Source: Merdicola sp905200315 | GTDB lineage: Bacteria; Bacillota; Clostridia; TANB77; CAG-508 | Assembly: GCA_902461935.1 (NCBI GenBank) | Contig: CABPZP010000004.1 | Coordinates: forward strand, 1 to 64,000 | Length of the DNA: 64,000 bases | Direction of reading: 5' to 3' | Shown: positions 55,563 to 63,871 of the stretch, one piece after another | How the letters are laid out: the number at the start of each line of letters is the position of its first letter | Numbering within the stretch: the first letter of the stretch is position 1 | The notes under the pieces: model-generated | Told to the model about the DNA's origin: nothing | Database searches by the model: none | What the model saw: the letters and a program-made list of their open reading frames with translations, nothing else | Translations under genes and position numbers: made by a program

Positions 55563-56825
55563 CTATTTTTCTGATTTATTTTTTTTATCTTTTTTATCTT
55601 TTTTTTCAAAGTTTATATTTTTAAAGAACATATTCATAAGTATTATTCCAAATCCTAAAATAATAATTAAGAATTTTATTAAAGAAACATAAGGTATAAT
55701 ACCTATTATATAAACTAACAATGAAACTATAGCAACACATAATGCTTTTAACCAAGCATTAGAAATTTTTATTTTTTCAGAAATTATATTAGCAATTGAT
55801 ATAGCAAATACTGAACCTGAAATTGCAAGTAATAATCCATATAATACTAATAATGCAATAGAAACTGGAGCTCCTACAATACTAATTAATAATAAGAAGC
55901 TTACAACTGGTATAAGTATTAATGAAAGTATACCAATACCAAATGCAGGTAAAAATTTCTTAGATGCAATTTTTGTACATTTTTCAATTGAGCTTTTGCT
56001 AAATAATAAAGCTAATCCATAAATTACTAATGTAAATACAACAGCTGTAGCAGCATTTGCTAAGTAATCTGTAACCTTTTCTTTAGTTTCTTGTTTTGCT
56101 ATTTGAGTAAATGTTGTTTCACCTTGTACAGCTCCATCTGGAATTTGAATTTCTTTTGTACTACTATATTTTAAATTTCCATAAATATCTGCTTTAGAAT
56201 CATCTTTTTCTAAATTCAAACTAGCTACATTACATTCTACATTTCTACCTATAATACCAAGTATAGTTAATGAATTACCATAACATTTTAGGTCTCTGTA
56301 AACTCCATAGTTAGTTGGAATTTCTATTGTGTTGCAGCAAGCATATAAGTCAGATGCAACAGCTTTAAAGTTAACCTCATTAGCACATAAGTAAACAGAA
56401 GATTCTATATATGCATCTGTAAAAGTAGCTTTGTTGGCTAAAATAAATAAGTTACCAGCAACTTGTCCTGTTACAGTTACGTTATTTGCCATAATATAAA
56501 CGTTACCATTAACTAATTTGTCCATAGTAACATCTTCTCCTGATAAATATAAATCTCCTTCATGAACGTCTTGAGAATTTGTTTTTGATGAGTTTTGTGC
56601 TTCTCCAGAGTTTTCTTCTGTAATTACAGCAGCTCCGTTTTCATCTGTTGTAGATGTTGTATCTACTGAATTTGTTTCATTAGAAGTTTCGTTTGTTGTA
56701 GTTGTTGTTTTAGCTGGTGTTTGTGTTTCATTTGTTGTTTCGTTTTCTGCGAAACTAAGTGTTGAAATTAATGTAATTATTAAAAATAAACTTAATAATA
56801 CTTTTGTTTTTGCGTTTCTTAACAT
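55563..56825 (-). CDS. Secreted beta-helix (bactofilin-like) membrane protein
   Basis: A 420-aa protein. Signal peptide about 1-26, then a Thr/Glu/Asn-rich stretch (about 27-80). A right-handed beta-helix-like region at about 85-240 resembles polymer-forming bactofilin repeats (GNVYIMANNVTVTGQVAGNLFILANKATF). Five or so hydrophobic helices lie at about 255-400, and a Lys/Asp-rich tail closes it. GGGAGG precedes the ATG at 56825, which decides against an ATG ten codons earlier. The role is unknown; it could be a membrane-linked scaffold. Confidence 0.65.
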   Translation of the reverse strand: MLRNAKTKVLLSLFLIITLISTLSFAENETTNETQTPAKTTTTTNETSNETNSVDTTSTTDENGAAVITEENSGEAQNSSKTNSQDVHEGDLYLSGEDVTMDKLVNGNVYIMANNVTVTGQVAGNLFILANKATFTDAYIESSVYLCANEVNFKAVASDLYACCNTIEIPTNYGVYRDLKCYGNSLTILGIIGRNVECNVASLNLEKDDSKADIYGNLKYSSTKEIQIPDGAVQGETTFTQIAKQETKEKVTDYLANAATAVVFTLVIYGLALLFSKSSIEKCTKIASKKFLPAFGIGILSLILIPVVSFLLLISIVGAPVSIALLVLYGLLLAISGSVFAISIANIISEKIKISNAWLKALCVAIVSLLVYIIGIIPYVSLIKFLIIILGFGIILMNMFFKNINFEKKDKKDKKNKSEK

Positions 56826-56853
56826 TTTTTTCCTCCCTTGTAAAAATTTATAC

Positions 56854-56914
56854 AAAAAATATATATCTTTATTGGGATTTTGTCAATGAAAAATACCAAT
56901 AAAGATATATTTTA
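56854..56914 (-). terminator. Terminator after nth
   Basis: Long hairpin: AATATATATCTTTATTGG pairs with CCAATAAAGATATATTTT. It starts at the nth stop codon and separates nth from the following minus-strand gene. Confidence 0.7.
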
Positions 56915-57532
56915 TGATTTGCAGAATTTTCTTAATGGACATTGCTCACATTTTGGATTTCGGGCAATGCAAATATCTCTTCCAAAGTATATAAATAAAT
57001 GGTTTACATCTTTTAAAGTTTCTGCAGGAAATTTTTTTATTAAATCAAGCTCGATTTTTGTTGGATCACTTTCTTTGGATAATCCTAATCTATTAGATAT
57101 ACGCTTGCAATGAGTATCTACTGCAACACCTTGTGCATTTCCAAATACTTCTAACATTATAACATTAGCACTTTTTCTACCAATACCTGGAAGAGTAAGT
57201 AAATCTTTCATATTAGAAGGAACAACGCCATTAAAGTCATTCAAAACTTTTTTTGCTGTTCCAATAACATTTTTTGCTTTGCTTTTATAAAATCCACAAG
57301 GATGAATTATATTTTCCAATTCTGTTATATTAGCATTTGCAAAATCTTCTATAGAAGGATATTTAGCAAATAAAGCTGGAGTTGTTTTATTAACTCTTTC
57401 ATCTGTGCATTGAGCTGAAAGCATAACTGCAACAACAAGTTCAAAAGGCGTTTTAAAATCTAAGCTACATTTAGCATCTGGATAGGTATGCTTTAATATA
57501 TTTATAATATCTATATAATCGTTTTTATTCAA
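56912..57532 (-). CDS. nth: Endonuclease III (DNA glycosylase/AP lyase)
   Basis: A 206-aa base-excision repair enzyme. LPGIGRKSANVIM is the helix-hairpin-helix with the catalytic Lys, VDTHCKR contains the active Asp, and CIARNPKCEQCPLRKFC binds the 4Fe-4S cluster. It removes oxidised pyrimidines. The TTG at 57532 has GAGGTGATT 3-10 nt upstream and gives the usual length; an earlier ATG would add 21 non-homologous residues. Its cluster is a client of the Suf genes. Confidence 0.94.
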   Translation of the reverse strand: MNKNDYIDIINILKHTYPDAKCSLDFKTPFELVVAVMLSAQCTDERVNKTTPALFAKYPSIEDFANANITELENIIHPCGFYKSKAKNVIGTAKKVLNDFNGVVPSNMKDLLTLPGIGRKSANVIMLEVFGNAQGVAVDTHCKRISNRLGLSKESDPTKIELDLIKKFPAETLKDVNHLFIYFGRDICIARNPKCEQCPLRKFCKS

Positions 57533-57673
57533 AATAATCACCTCAAATTTATTATATAATGTTGCAGAATAATTTGCAATAAATAATCTAGTCACATAAT
57601 ATATTTAAAAATAATATAATATATTAATATGTGTTACTATTTATAAATTGTAACAGTAGGGAGGTAATAAATA

Positions 57674-57823
57674 GTGTTTAGAGCATTTAAAAAAACAATT
57701 GCTGTTTGTTTAATAGGACTAGGTCTTGGAATATTGTTAGTTTTATTACTTCCAATAACAGGTTGGTTAATTACAATTGGATTAGTAATAATAGCCGTAG
57801 GTTGTTTATGGCTAGCATGTTAA
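57674..57823 (+). CDS. Small two-helix membrane protein next to spoVM
   Basis: A 49-aa protein with a basic N-terminus (FRAFKKT), one hydrophobic helix at about 8-27 and a second at about 32-49, ending CLWLAC. GTG start 9 nt after GGGAGG. Similar short peptides occur in Clostridia. It is 16 nt before spoVM in the same orientation, so a sporulation link is likely by position. I do not know its function. Confidence 0.7.
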   Translation: MFRAFKKTIAVCLIGLGLGILLVLLLPITGWLITIGLVIIAVGCLWLAC

Positions 57824-57839
57824 AAAGGGAGTGATATGT

Positions 57840-57914
57840 ATGACAATAATAGTAAAAAAAGCACCAAAAGCATTGAGAGGTATATTGAAAATGATTTTTG
57901 GAATAAAAGATTAA
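57840..57914 (+). CDS. spoVM: Stage V sporulation protein M-like peptide
   Basis: A 24-aa peptide, MTIIVKKAPKALRGILKMIF and GIKD. It matches SpoVM in length, in the basic amphipathic helix and in the Pro about residue 9 (PK.L.GI pattern). SpoVM marks the convex forespore membrane and helps SpoIVA coat assembly. GGGAGTGA precedes the ATG. In Bacillus spoVM lies between rpe/thiN and rpmB, the same neighbourhood as here. A longer frame from the ATG at 57836 gives no SpoVM-like peptide. Confidence 0.85.
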   Translation: MTIIVKKAPKALRGILKMIFGIKD

Positions 57915-58021
57915 AATACATATGAAAAAATTACAAATTTTAATTTTAGATTTATTTAATTATAAAAAATATTTTACAAGGTGGGTTAGAGGAGACACTG
58001 ACCCAAGCAACTAAAAAGTAT

Positions 58022-58079
58022 AAAAGAATAGGATTTATGAAATGAATAATTTTTATCATTTCATAAATCCTATTCTTTT
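58022..58079. terminator. Strong bidirectional terminator
   Basis: A perfect 24-bp inverted repeat (58022-58045 and 58056-58079) with a 10-nt loop and A/T runs at the ends, between spoVM and rpmB. A smaller GGGTTAG/CTGACCC hairpin lies at about 57981-58004. Confidence 0.9.
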
Positions 58080-58087
58080 TATATAGA

Positions 58088-58285
58088 TTAAGCTCTTTTT
58101 ACTTTTCCAGAACGTAAACATTTAGCACAAACTGAAATTCTCTTTGGTTGTCCATCTATCATTGCTTTAACTTTTCTTAAGTTTGGTTTCCATGTTCTTG
58201 TAGTTCTTTTACTTATATGAGAACGTGTAATACTAAGTTTATTTCCATGAGTTAATGTTTTTTCACATATAGCGCATTTTGCCAT
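58088..58285 (-). CDS. rpmB: 50S ribosomal protein L28
   Basis: A 65-aa L28 of the zinc-binding type: MAKCAICEKTLTHGN at the N-terminus and VCAKCLRSGKVKRA at the C-terminus supply two CxxC pairs. KRTTRTWKPNLRKVKAMI is the family core. AGGAGG precedes the ATG. It is a one-gene unit on the minus strand, opposite recG, as often seen near spoVM. Confidence 0.97.
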   Translation of the reverse strand: MAKCAICEKTLTHGNKLSITRSHISKRTTRTWKPNLRKVKAMIDGQPKRISVCAKCLRSGKVKRA

Positions 58286-58471
58286 TTAAAGCACCTCCTA
58301 AATTTAAGTAATAAATTGACTGTTTAATAGTTTATCATATAAATTTTAAAAATACAAGACTTTTTTTAAAATTTAGTTTATAATGTAAAAAAAGTATTAA
58401 TTTTTTGCAATTAAAATAGACACAAAGTAGATGATATACTATAAAAATTATGTAATATATAATGTAACAAT

Positions 58472-58641
58472 AGATAAAAATAGATTAAAAATAAATATTT
58501 CTCGGCTCAATGCGTTCGTTATAGCTTCTAATAGAAATTCAAACGAGCCTCTCGCAAAACGCGCCCTCATTTAAATTTAATAAGAAGCTATACACTCACT
58601 CCAATCACATTCGAAATATTGATTTTTAATTATTTTTATCT
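58472..58641. repeat. MITE-like nested inverted repeat
   Basis: Outer arms of about 30 bp (58472-58501 and 58613-58641) match with few mismatches. Inner arms TATAGCTTCT (58520-58529) and AGAAGCTATA (58583-58592) are perfect. The middle is less AT-rich than its surroundings. No coding frame is seen. This fills most of the 58286-58686 gap; the rest holds the rpmB leader and the recG ribosome site. Confidence 0.65.
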
Positions 58642-58686
58642 AATATCTAAAATGCATAAAAAAATAAAATTATAAAAGGAGCGTTT

Positions 58687-60741
58687 ATGGAAAATATTTT
58701 ATCTAAAGAAATAAAATATGTAAAAGGAGTTGGGCCTAATAGAGCAGAACTTTTAAATAAGCTAGGAATATATACATTAGAAGATTTAATTACATATTAT
58801 CCAAGAACTTATGAAGATAGAAGCAAGCCAGTAAAAATTGCAGAGGTGCAAGATGGTGAAGAAGTTTTAATAGAAGGAATTGCAACAGCCAGAGTTTCTG
58901 AAATAAGAACAAGAAATAGAAAAATGACTATTTACAAATTAATAGTAAGAGATGAAACAGGAAGCTGTACAATAACATGGTTTAATCAAAGTTATTTAAG
59001 AAATATGTTTAAGCCAGGTGAAATTTATAAGTTTTTTGGCAAAGTTAAAAGAATTGGAAATAAAGTCGAAATGAATTCACCAGTATATGATGAAGGTATT
59101 AATACAAAAAATACTGGCAAGATAATTCCAATATATCCATTAACCTATAACTTATCTCAAAATAATATTAGAAAAATTATAGAAAATGGGCTTGAACTTG
59201 TAAAGAATAAACTTAAAGAAACTTTGCCAGATTACTTAATAAAAGAATATAAGCTTATGGATATAAATTCTGCAACAAATTCAATTCATTTTCCAAAAGA
59301 TTTTACAGAGTTTAATATAGCAAGAAAAAGACTTGTGTTTGAGGAATTATTAAGTATGCAACTTGCACTTCTTAGTTTAAAATCTCAATACAAAAAAGAA
59401 ATTGATGGTATAGCCTTTGAAAAAGAAGTACATATGTCAGATGTTATAAATAAATTGCCATTTAAGCTTACAAAAGCACAATTAAGGGTATTAGAAGAAA
59501 TAGATGCAGATTTAGAAAAAGTAAAACCTATGAATAGACTTCTTCAAGGTGATGTTGGTTCTGGTAAAACTGCAGTTTCTATAATTGCTTCATATAAAGT
59601 TGTGAAAAGCGGTTATCAAGTAGCTATAATGGCTCCTACTGCAATTCTTGCAACACAACATTTAGAAAGTTTTAAACAAATGTTAGAACAATTTGATATT
59701 AAATGTGAATTATTAATTTCTAGCATTACTAAAAAGAAGAAAGAAGAAATTTTAGAGAGACTAAAAAATGGAGATATAGATATTTTAATTGGAACACATG
59801 CTATTTTAGAGGACAATGTTGAATTTAAAAACTTAGGGCTTGTAGTTACAGATGAACAACATAGATTTGGAGTAAAACAACGTACTAAAATAATTGAGAA
59901 AGGTCAAAATCCAGATGTATTAGTTATGACAGCTACACCAATACCAAGAACTTTAGCACTAATATTATATGGAGATTTAGACATATCTATAATAGATGAA
60001 CTTCCTCCAAACAGAAAAAAAGTAGATACATTTGCTGTAAAAAAGAATATGGAAGAAAGAGTAAATAATTTTGTAAAAAAACAAATAAATGAAGGTAGAC
60101 AAGCTTATATTGTATGTCCGCTAGTAGAAGAAAATGAAGAAATGGACTTAAAGTCTGTTGAAGAATTAACGAAAAAATATAAAGAAGAAACCTTTAGTGA
60201 ATATAAAGTAGAATACTTACATGGGAAAATGAAAGCAAAAGAAAAAGATGATATAATGGAAAAATTTAAAAATGGAGATATAGACATTCTTATTTCAACA
60301 ACTGTTATAGAGGTAGGGGTAAATGTTCCAAATGCAAGTATTATGGTGGTAGAAAATGCTGAAAGATTTGGTCTTGCGCAATTACACCAATTAAGAGGAA
60401 GAGTAGGAAGAGGAGAATATCAATCTTATTGTATATTAAAATATGAAGGCAATGGAAAAGTAGTTCAAGAAAGAATGAAAATAATGACATCAACTAATGA
60501 TGGATTTATAATATCAGAAAAAGATTTGGAACTACGTGGAAGCGGAGAATTTTTTGGAACAAAGCAACATGGCCTACCAGAATTTAAAATAGTAAATTTA
60601 TTTGAAGATATAGAAATGCTAAAAATGGTACAAAGTTTGGCAATTAGAATAATTGAAAAAGATGAAAAGTTAGAAAAGCCAGAAAATATACTATTAAATA
60701 AAATGGTAGAAAAGAAATTTAAAGATAGAATTGAAATATAA
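58687..60741 (+). CDS. recG: ATP-dependent DNA helicase RecG
   Basis: A 684-aa superfamily 2 helicase. The N-terminal wedge/OB domain spans about 55-150 (ARVSEIRTRNRKMTIYK). GDVGSGKTAVS is Walker A near 290, DEQHRFGVKQR the Walker B region, and TATPIPRTLA, QLRGRVGRG and RGSGEFFGTKQHG follow. It remodels stalled forks and branched DNA. AAAGGAG precedes the ATG. Length is normal. It follows spoVM-rpmB, as in the Bacillus map region. Confidence 0.97.
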   Translation: MENILSKEIKYVKGVGPNRAELLNKLGIYTLEDLITYYPRTYEDRSKPVKIAEVQDGEEVLIEGIATARVSEIRTRNRKMTIYKLIVRDETGSCTITWFNQSYLRNMFKPGEIYKFFGKVKRIGNKVEMNSPVYDEGINTKNTGKIIPIYPLTYNLSQNNIRKIIENGLELVKNKLKETLPDYLIKEYKLMDINSATNSIHFPKDFTEFNIARKRLVFEELLSMQLALLSLKSQYKKEIDGIAFEKEVHMSDVINKLPFKLTKAQLRVLEEIDADLEKVKPMNRLLQGDVGSGKTAVSIIASYKVVKSGYQVAIMAPTAILATQHLESFKQMLEQFDIKCELLISSITKKKKEEILERLKNGDIDILIGTHAILEDNVEFKNLGLVVTDEQHRFGVKQRTKIIEKGQNPDVLVMTATPIPRTLALILYGDLDISIIDELPPNRKKVDTFAVKKNMEERVNNFVKKQINEGRQAYIVCPLVEENEEMDLKSVEELTKKYKEETFSEYKVEYLHGKMKAKEKDDIMEKFKNGDIDILISTTVIEVGVNVPNASIMVVENAERFGLAQLHQLRGRVGRGEYQSYCILKYEGNGKVVQERMKIMTSTNDGFIISEKDLELRGSGEFFGTKQHGLPEFKIVNLFEDIEMLKMVQSLAIRIIEKDEKLEKPENILLNKMVEKKFKDRIEI

Positions 60742-60767
60742 TGTCGAAAAGTGTAAATGAAAAATAC

Positions 60768-60796
60768 TTGAAAATATTATGTAAATAGTGTATAAT
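60768..60796 (+). promoter_or_regulatory. SigA-type promoter
   Basis: TTGAAA (60768-60773), 17 nt, TATAAT (60791-60796). A GTACTTT/AAAGTAC hairpin follows in the leader (about 60824-60845). Confidence 0.8.
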
Positions 60797-60860
60797 AAAA
60801 ATGTAATTGATGTTTAGCATTATGGTACTTTATAATTAAAAAGTACAGAAAGGAAAAAGT

Positions 60861-61184
60861 ATGAGTACAGCATTGAGTAGCAACTGGTATGGAAAAACAA
60901 AGGAGATGCTTCGTTGCAGACGGATAAATCCGCAAATGCCAGGATACAATTTACTACTTTGTGGTATTTGCGAATTGGCTGCAGATGAAGAAATAACAGA
61001 GGAGGAACTGTATGAAAATATGGAAAAAAACTATATGGTTCCGACAATTGACTTTGAGAGTAAGCGTCATCCTGTTGAGCAGCATATGGTTGAAGCTTTA
61101 CGATCTGCAGGAATTGAAGATAATCCTTGGAATTTTATTAATAAATATATTTCTGAGGTTAAATCTTCTAAAAAAGTAATGTAA
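60861..61184 (+). CDS. Hypothetical protein, faint Spo0A C-terminal-like pattern
   Basis: A 107-aa cytosolic protein. The part PGYNLLLCGICEL...LYENMEKNY...PVEQHMVEALRSAG has the spacing of the Spo0A DNA-binding effector domain (GY..L, LY....Y, VE..M..A), but the match is weak and the recognition helix is not clear. AGAAAGGAA precedes the ATG. It has its own promoter and terminator and uses less AT-rich codons than the neighbours (CGG, CCG, GCG). Treat the Spo0A-like idea as a suggestion only. Confidence 0.55.
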   Translation: MSTALSSNWYGKTKEMLRCRRINPQMPGYNLLLCGICELAADEEITEEELYENMEKNYMVPTIDFESKRHPVEQHMVEALRSAGIEDNPWNFINKYISEVKSSKKVM

Positions 61185-61200
61185 CGAAAAACAAAAACTT

Positions 61201-61235
61201 GGAGCGACTATCTTTTAGATAGTTGCTCTTTTTCC
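61201..61235 (+). terminator. Terminator
   Basis: GGAGCGACTATC and GATAGTTGCTC (one G-U), then TTTTT. Confidence 0.88.
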
Positions 61236-61264
61236 TTGACAATTTATAAAAATAAATTTATTAT
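61236..61264 (+). promoter_or_regulatory. SigA-type promoter
   Basis: TTGACA (61236-61241), 17 nt, TATTAT (61259-61264), right after the terminator. Confidence 0.65.
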
Positions 61265-61300
61265 ATTAATTAGAAAGAAATAAAAAAAGGATGTAAAAAA

Positions 61301-61492
61301 ATGTTGAAAACTATAATTATTTTAATCTCAAGTATTTTTATTTTTATTGGAGTAATTGAAATTTTTGAAGCTAGAAATATAAGTAAAAAATATTTTAGTT
61401 TTGGAGATCAAAATACATCTGTTGCAATAATAAAGATAGTTTGCTATATAATTTCGATAATAAGTTTAATTATTATAAAAGTTAATTTATAG
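61301..61492 (+). CDS. Small two-helix membrane protein
   Basis: A 63-aa protein with hydrophobic helices at about 3-20 and 41-60 and a charged loop between them (EARNISKKYFSFGDQN). AAAAGGATG precedes the ATG. No family was recognised. It is 11 nt before the next membrane gene and probably works or is expressed with it. Confidence 0.65.
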   Translation: MLKTIIILISSIFIFIGVIEIFEARNISKKYFSFGDQNTSVAIIKIVCYIISIISLIIIKVNL

Positions 61493-61503
61493 GAGGAAAA
61501 CAA

Positions 61504-61983
61504 ATGAAAAATTTATCTACATATTTAGTAGTAATGTTTATGATAATGTATTGGATTTTTAGAGTAGTACTAGCTGTAACGAATACTGTAGGAGTTGACT
61601 TAGGAATAACAATTCCAAATTATAATATGGAAATCGCATTATTATTTATTACTATAGTATCAATAGTGTTAGTAATTAAAAGAAATATTATAGGAAGTTT
61701 AATATATTTAATTTCATATGCACTATATTTTGGAATGCCGTTATTTAATGGTATTATGGCAATAACAGATGCTGACGGAAGTTTCGATATTAATATATAT
61801 ACAACACTATTTGCAAATGCATTAGGAATTGTAATTCCATTGTTTGTATTATTTGAAATGTTAATTGAAAAGAACAGAATGGCACACCCAGTAGACAAAA
61901 AAACAGACTGGTTTTACAAAAACGAGGAGTATGATAGAAAATTAGATGATAGGGCAGATAAAAATAATTATAGAACATTATAA
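61504..61983 (+). CDS. Four-helix membrane protein of unknown function
   Basis: A 159-aa protein with four hydrophobic segments (about 8-28, 44-60, 64-82 and 98-122) and a charged cytosolic tail rich in Asp, Lys and Tyr. AGGAGG precedes the ATG. I do not recognise the family. It forms a two-gene unit with the 63-aa protein and ends at a hairpin. Confidence 0.65.
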   Translation: MKNLSTYLVVMFMIMYWIFRVVLAVTNTVGVDLGITIPNYNMEIALLFITIVSIVLVIKRNIIGSLIYLISYALYFGMPLFNGIMAITDADGSFDINIYTTLFANALGIVIPLFVLFEMLIEKNRMAHPVDKKTDWFYKNEEYDRKLDDRADKNNYRTL

Positions 61984-61991
61984 GATAGAGG

Positions 61992-62060
61992 TTAGAGGTT
62001 GGTAAAATAGAAGTTGGAATATAATTCTAATAGTTTTTCCAGCCTCTAAATTTTAATAAA
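61992..62060 (+). terminator. Imperfect terminator hairpin
   Basis: TTAGAGGTTGGTAAAA (61992-62007) pairs 14 of 16 with TTTTTCCAGCCTCTAA (62034-62049), followed by AATTTTAAT. Confidence 0.6.
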
Positions 62061-62152
62061 ATGAAGGAGCATTTTTTTATAAAAATAGCAATTTATGGGT
62101 GGAAAATAAGAAAAATATTAACTTACATATAGTAATTTGCGAGTGAGGTTGA

Positions 62153-62872
62153 ATGGAAAATTTATTTGTAAATAGAGTAAGATTAAATAAGGGGAATGTA
62201 GATAATAGTAAATATCCTTTTAATATAAAATGTTTAAGTAATTTTGATGAATTAAAAATAGATAATTCTGTTACATTATTTTATGGAGAAAACGGAGTTG
62301 GAAAATCTACACTTATAGAAGCTATTGCTATTGCTTTAGGATTAAATCCAGAAGGCGGTAGTAATAATATGCAATTTTCGAACTATGATGATTATTCAGA
62401 ATTATATAAATATGTAACAATTAGCAAGTTTGGAGTACCTAAAACAAAATTTTTTTTAAGAGCAGAATCTTTTTATAATGTTGCAACGGATATTAGTAAT
62501 AATAGTGATTTGATCTATACAACTTATGGAGGAGAAGATTTGCATTCTTGTTCACACGGAGAATCTTTTTTGAAACTGGTTGAACATAGATTTTGGGATA
62601 ATGGTTTATACATTTTGGATGAGCCAGAGGCAGCTTTATCTCCACAAAGACAAATGACTTTGCTTTGTTATATACACGAATTAGCTAAAAATGGCTCACA
62701 ATTTTTAATAGCAACACATTCTCCAATATTACTATCGTATAAATATGGAAAAATAATTGATATGAATAATAATATGAAAGAAATCAAATATGAAGATACA
62801 GAAATTTATAAAATATATAAAGATTTTTTAAATAATCCTTATGGAATGCAAAAGGTATTATTTGAAGAATAA
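62153..62872 (+). CDS. AAA-type ABC-like ATPase
   Basis: A 239-aa stand-alone ATPase. FYGENGVGKSTLIEAIA is Walker A near residue 44, SHGESFLKLV a signature-like loop, GLYILDEPEAALSPQRQ Walker B, and IATHSPILL the H-loop. The fold is that of small AAA_21/AAA_23 RecF/OLD-like ATPases with a very short coiled part. Partner and substrate are unknown; no nuclease gene is beside it. GTGAGGTTGA precedes the ATG. It is a one-gene unit. Confidence 0.8.
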   Translation: MENLFVNRVRLNKGNVDNSKYPFNIKCLSNFDELKIDNSVTLFYGENGVGKSTLIEAIAIALGLNPEGGSNNMQFSNYDDYSELYKYVTISKFGVPKTKFFLRAESFYNVATDISNNSDLIYTTYGGEDLHSCSHGESFLKLVEHRFWDNGLYILDEPEAALSPQRQMTLLCYIHELAKNGSQFLIATHSPILLSYKYGKIIDMNNNMKEIKYEDTEIYKIYKDFLNNPYGMQKVLFEE

Positions 62873-62909
62873 CGATAACTTACAATTTATAAAAAGGAAG
62901 TGATAAAAT

Positions 62910-63870
62910 ATGGACATGTATCAAAAAAGAAAAATGAGACAAGAGAAAAATGTAAAAAAGTGTGAAGAACAAGAATTAAATAATAAAATGAATATTAACT
63001 GGTACCCACGGACATATGGCAAAGACCAAAAGGCAAATAATAGAAGAATTAAGATTAATAGATATTGTAGTAGAACTTGTAGATGCTCGTATTCCTATTG
63101 CAAGCAGAAATCCTGATATTACGGAAATTACTAAAAATAAAAAAAGAGTAATTGTTTTAAATAAAAGTGATTTAGCAGATGAAAATGAAAGTAAAAAATG
63201 GGTTGACTATTTTGAAAAACAAGGTATTTCTGCTGTTATTACAGATTCTAATACTGGAAAAGGTGTACAAAATGTTATAAAAGAAGTAGAAAATTTAATG
63301 AGTGAAGAACTTACTAAAATGTCTGGTAAGGGAAGAATAGGAAAGTCTATAAGAATTATGGTATTAGGAATACCAAATGTGGGAAAATCTTCTTTTATAA
63401 ATCGTATTGCTGGAAAAAGGTCTCTAATAGTTGGAAATAAGCCGGGTGTAACAAGAGCAAAACAATGGATTAGGGTAAATGATAAAATAGAATTACTAGA
63501 TACACCAGGTGTTTTATGGCCGAAATTCGAAAGCGAGGAAGTTGCACTAAATTTAGCATATACAGGTTCTATAAAAGATGATATTTTAGAAAAAGTAGAA
63601 GTTGCATACCAATTACTTAAATATTTATTAGAAAATTATAGAGAGAAATTAGAAAAAAGATATGGTTTAGATAGTGAAAATATAAATCAAATTCTTATGC
63701 AAGAACAACCAGAAAATTTTAATATTTATGAAGTAATGCAATTAATAGGAAAAAAACGTGGAGCGATAGTTTCTGGAGGAAATGTAGACGACGAAAAAGT
63801 TGCAAATATAATATTGGATGACTTTAGAAGCGGAAGAATTGGAAAAATAACATTAGAAAAGGTGAAATAA
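62910..63870 (+). pseudogene. rbgA: Ribosome biogenesis GTPase RbgA (YlqF), with +1 frameshift as written
   Basis: Frame 62910-63009 gives a basic N-terminal extension and then MNINWYP; one extra C at 63009 shifts the frame. Without it the protein reads NINWYPGHMAKTKRQI, the RbgA start, and continues to 319 aa. The rest is intact: VVELVDARIPIASRNP, VLNKSDLAD (G4), GIPNVGKSSFINRI (G1), NKPGVTRAKQWI and LLDTPGVLWP (G3), circularly permuted. RbgA is needed for 50S assembly, so a true null is unlikely. AAGGAAGTGAT precedes the ATG at 62910. Translation from the ATG at 63016 would lack the N-terminus and has no clear ribosome site. Confidence 0.9.
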
Positions 63871-63871
63871 A

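Noticed and set aside
57836..57924. 29-codon frame starting four bases before spoVM
   Set aside because: The peptide resembles nothing, while the frame from 57840 gives a SpoVM-like helix with suitable ribosome-site spacing.
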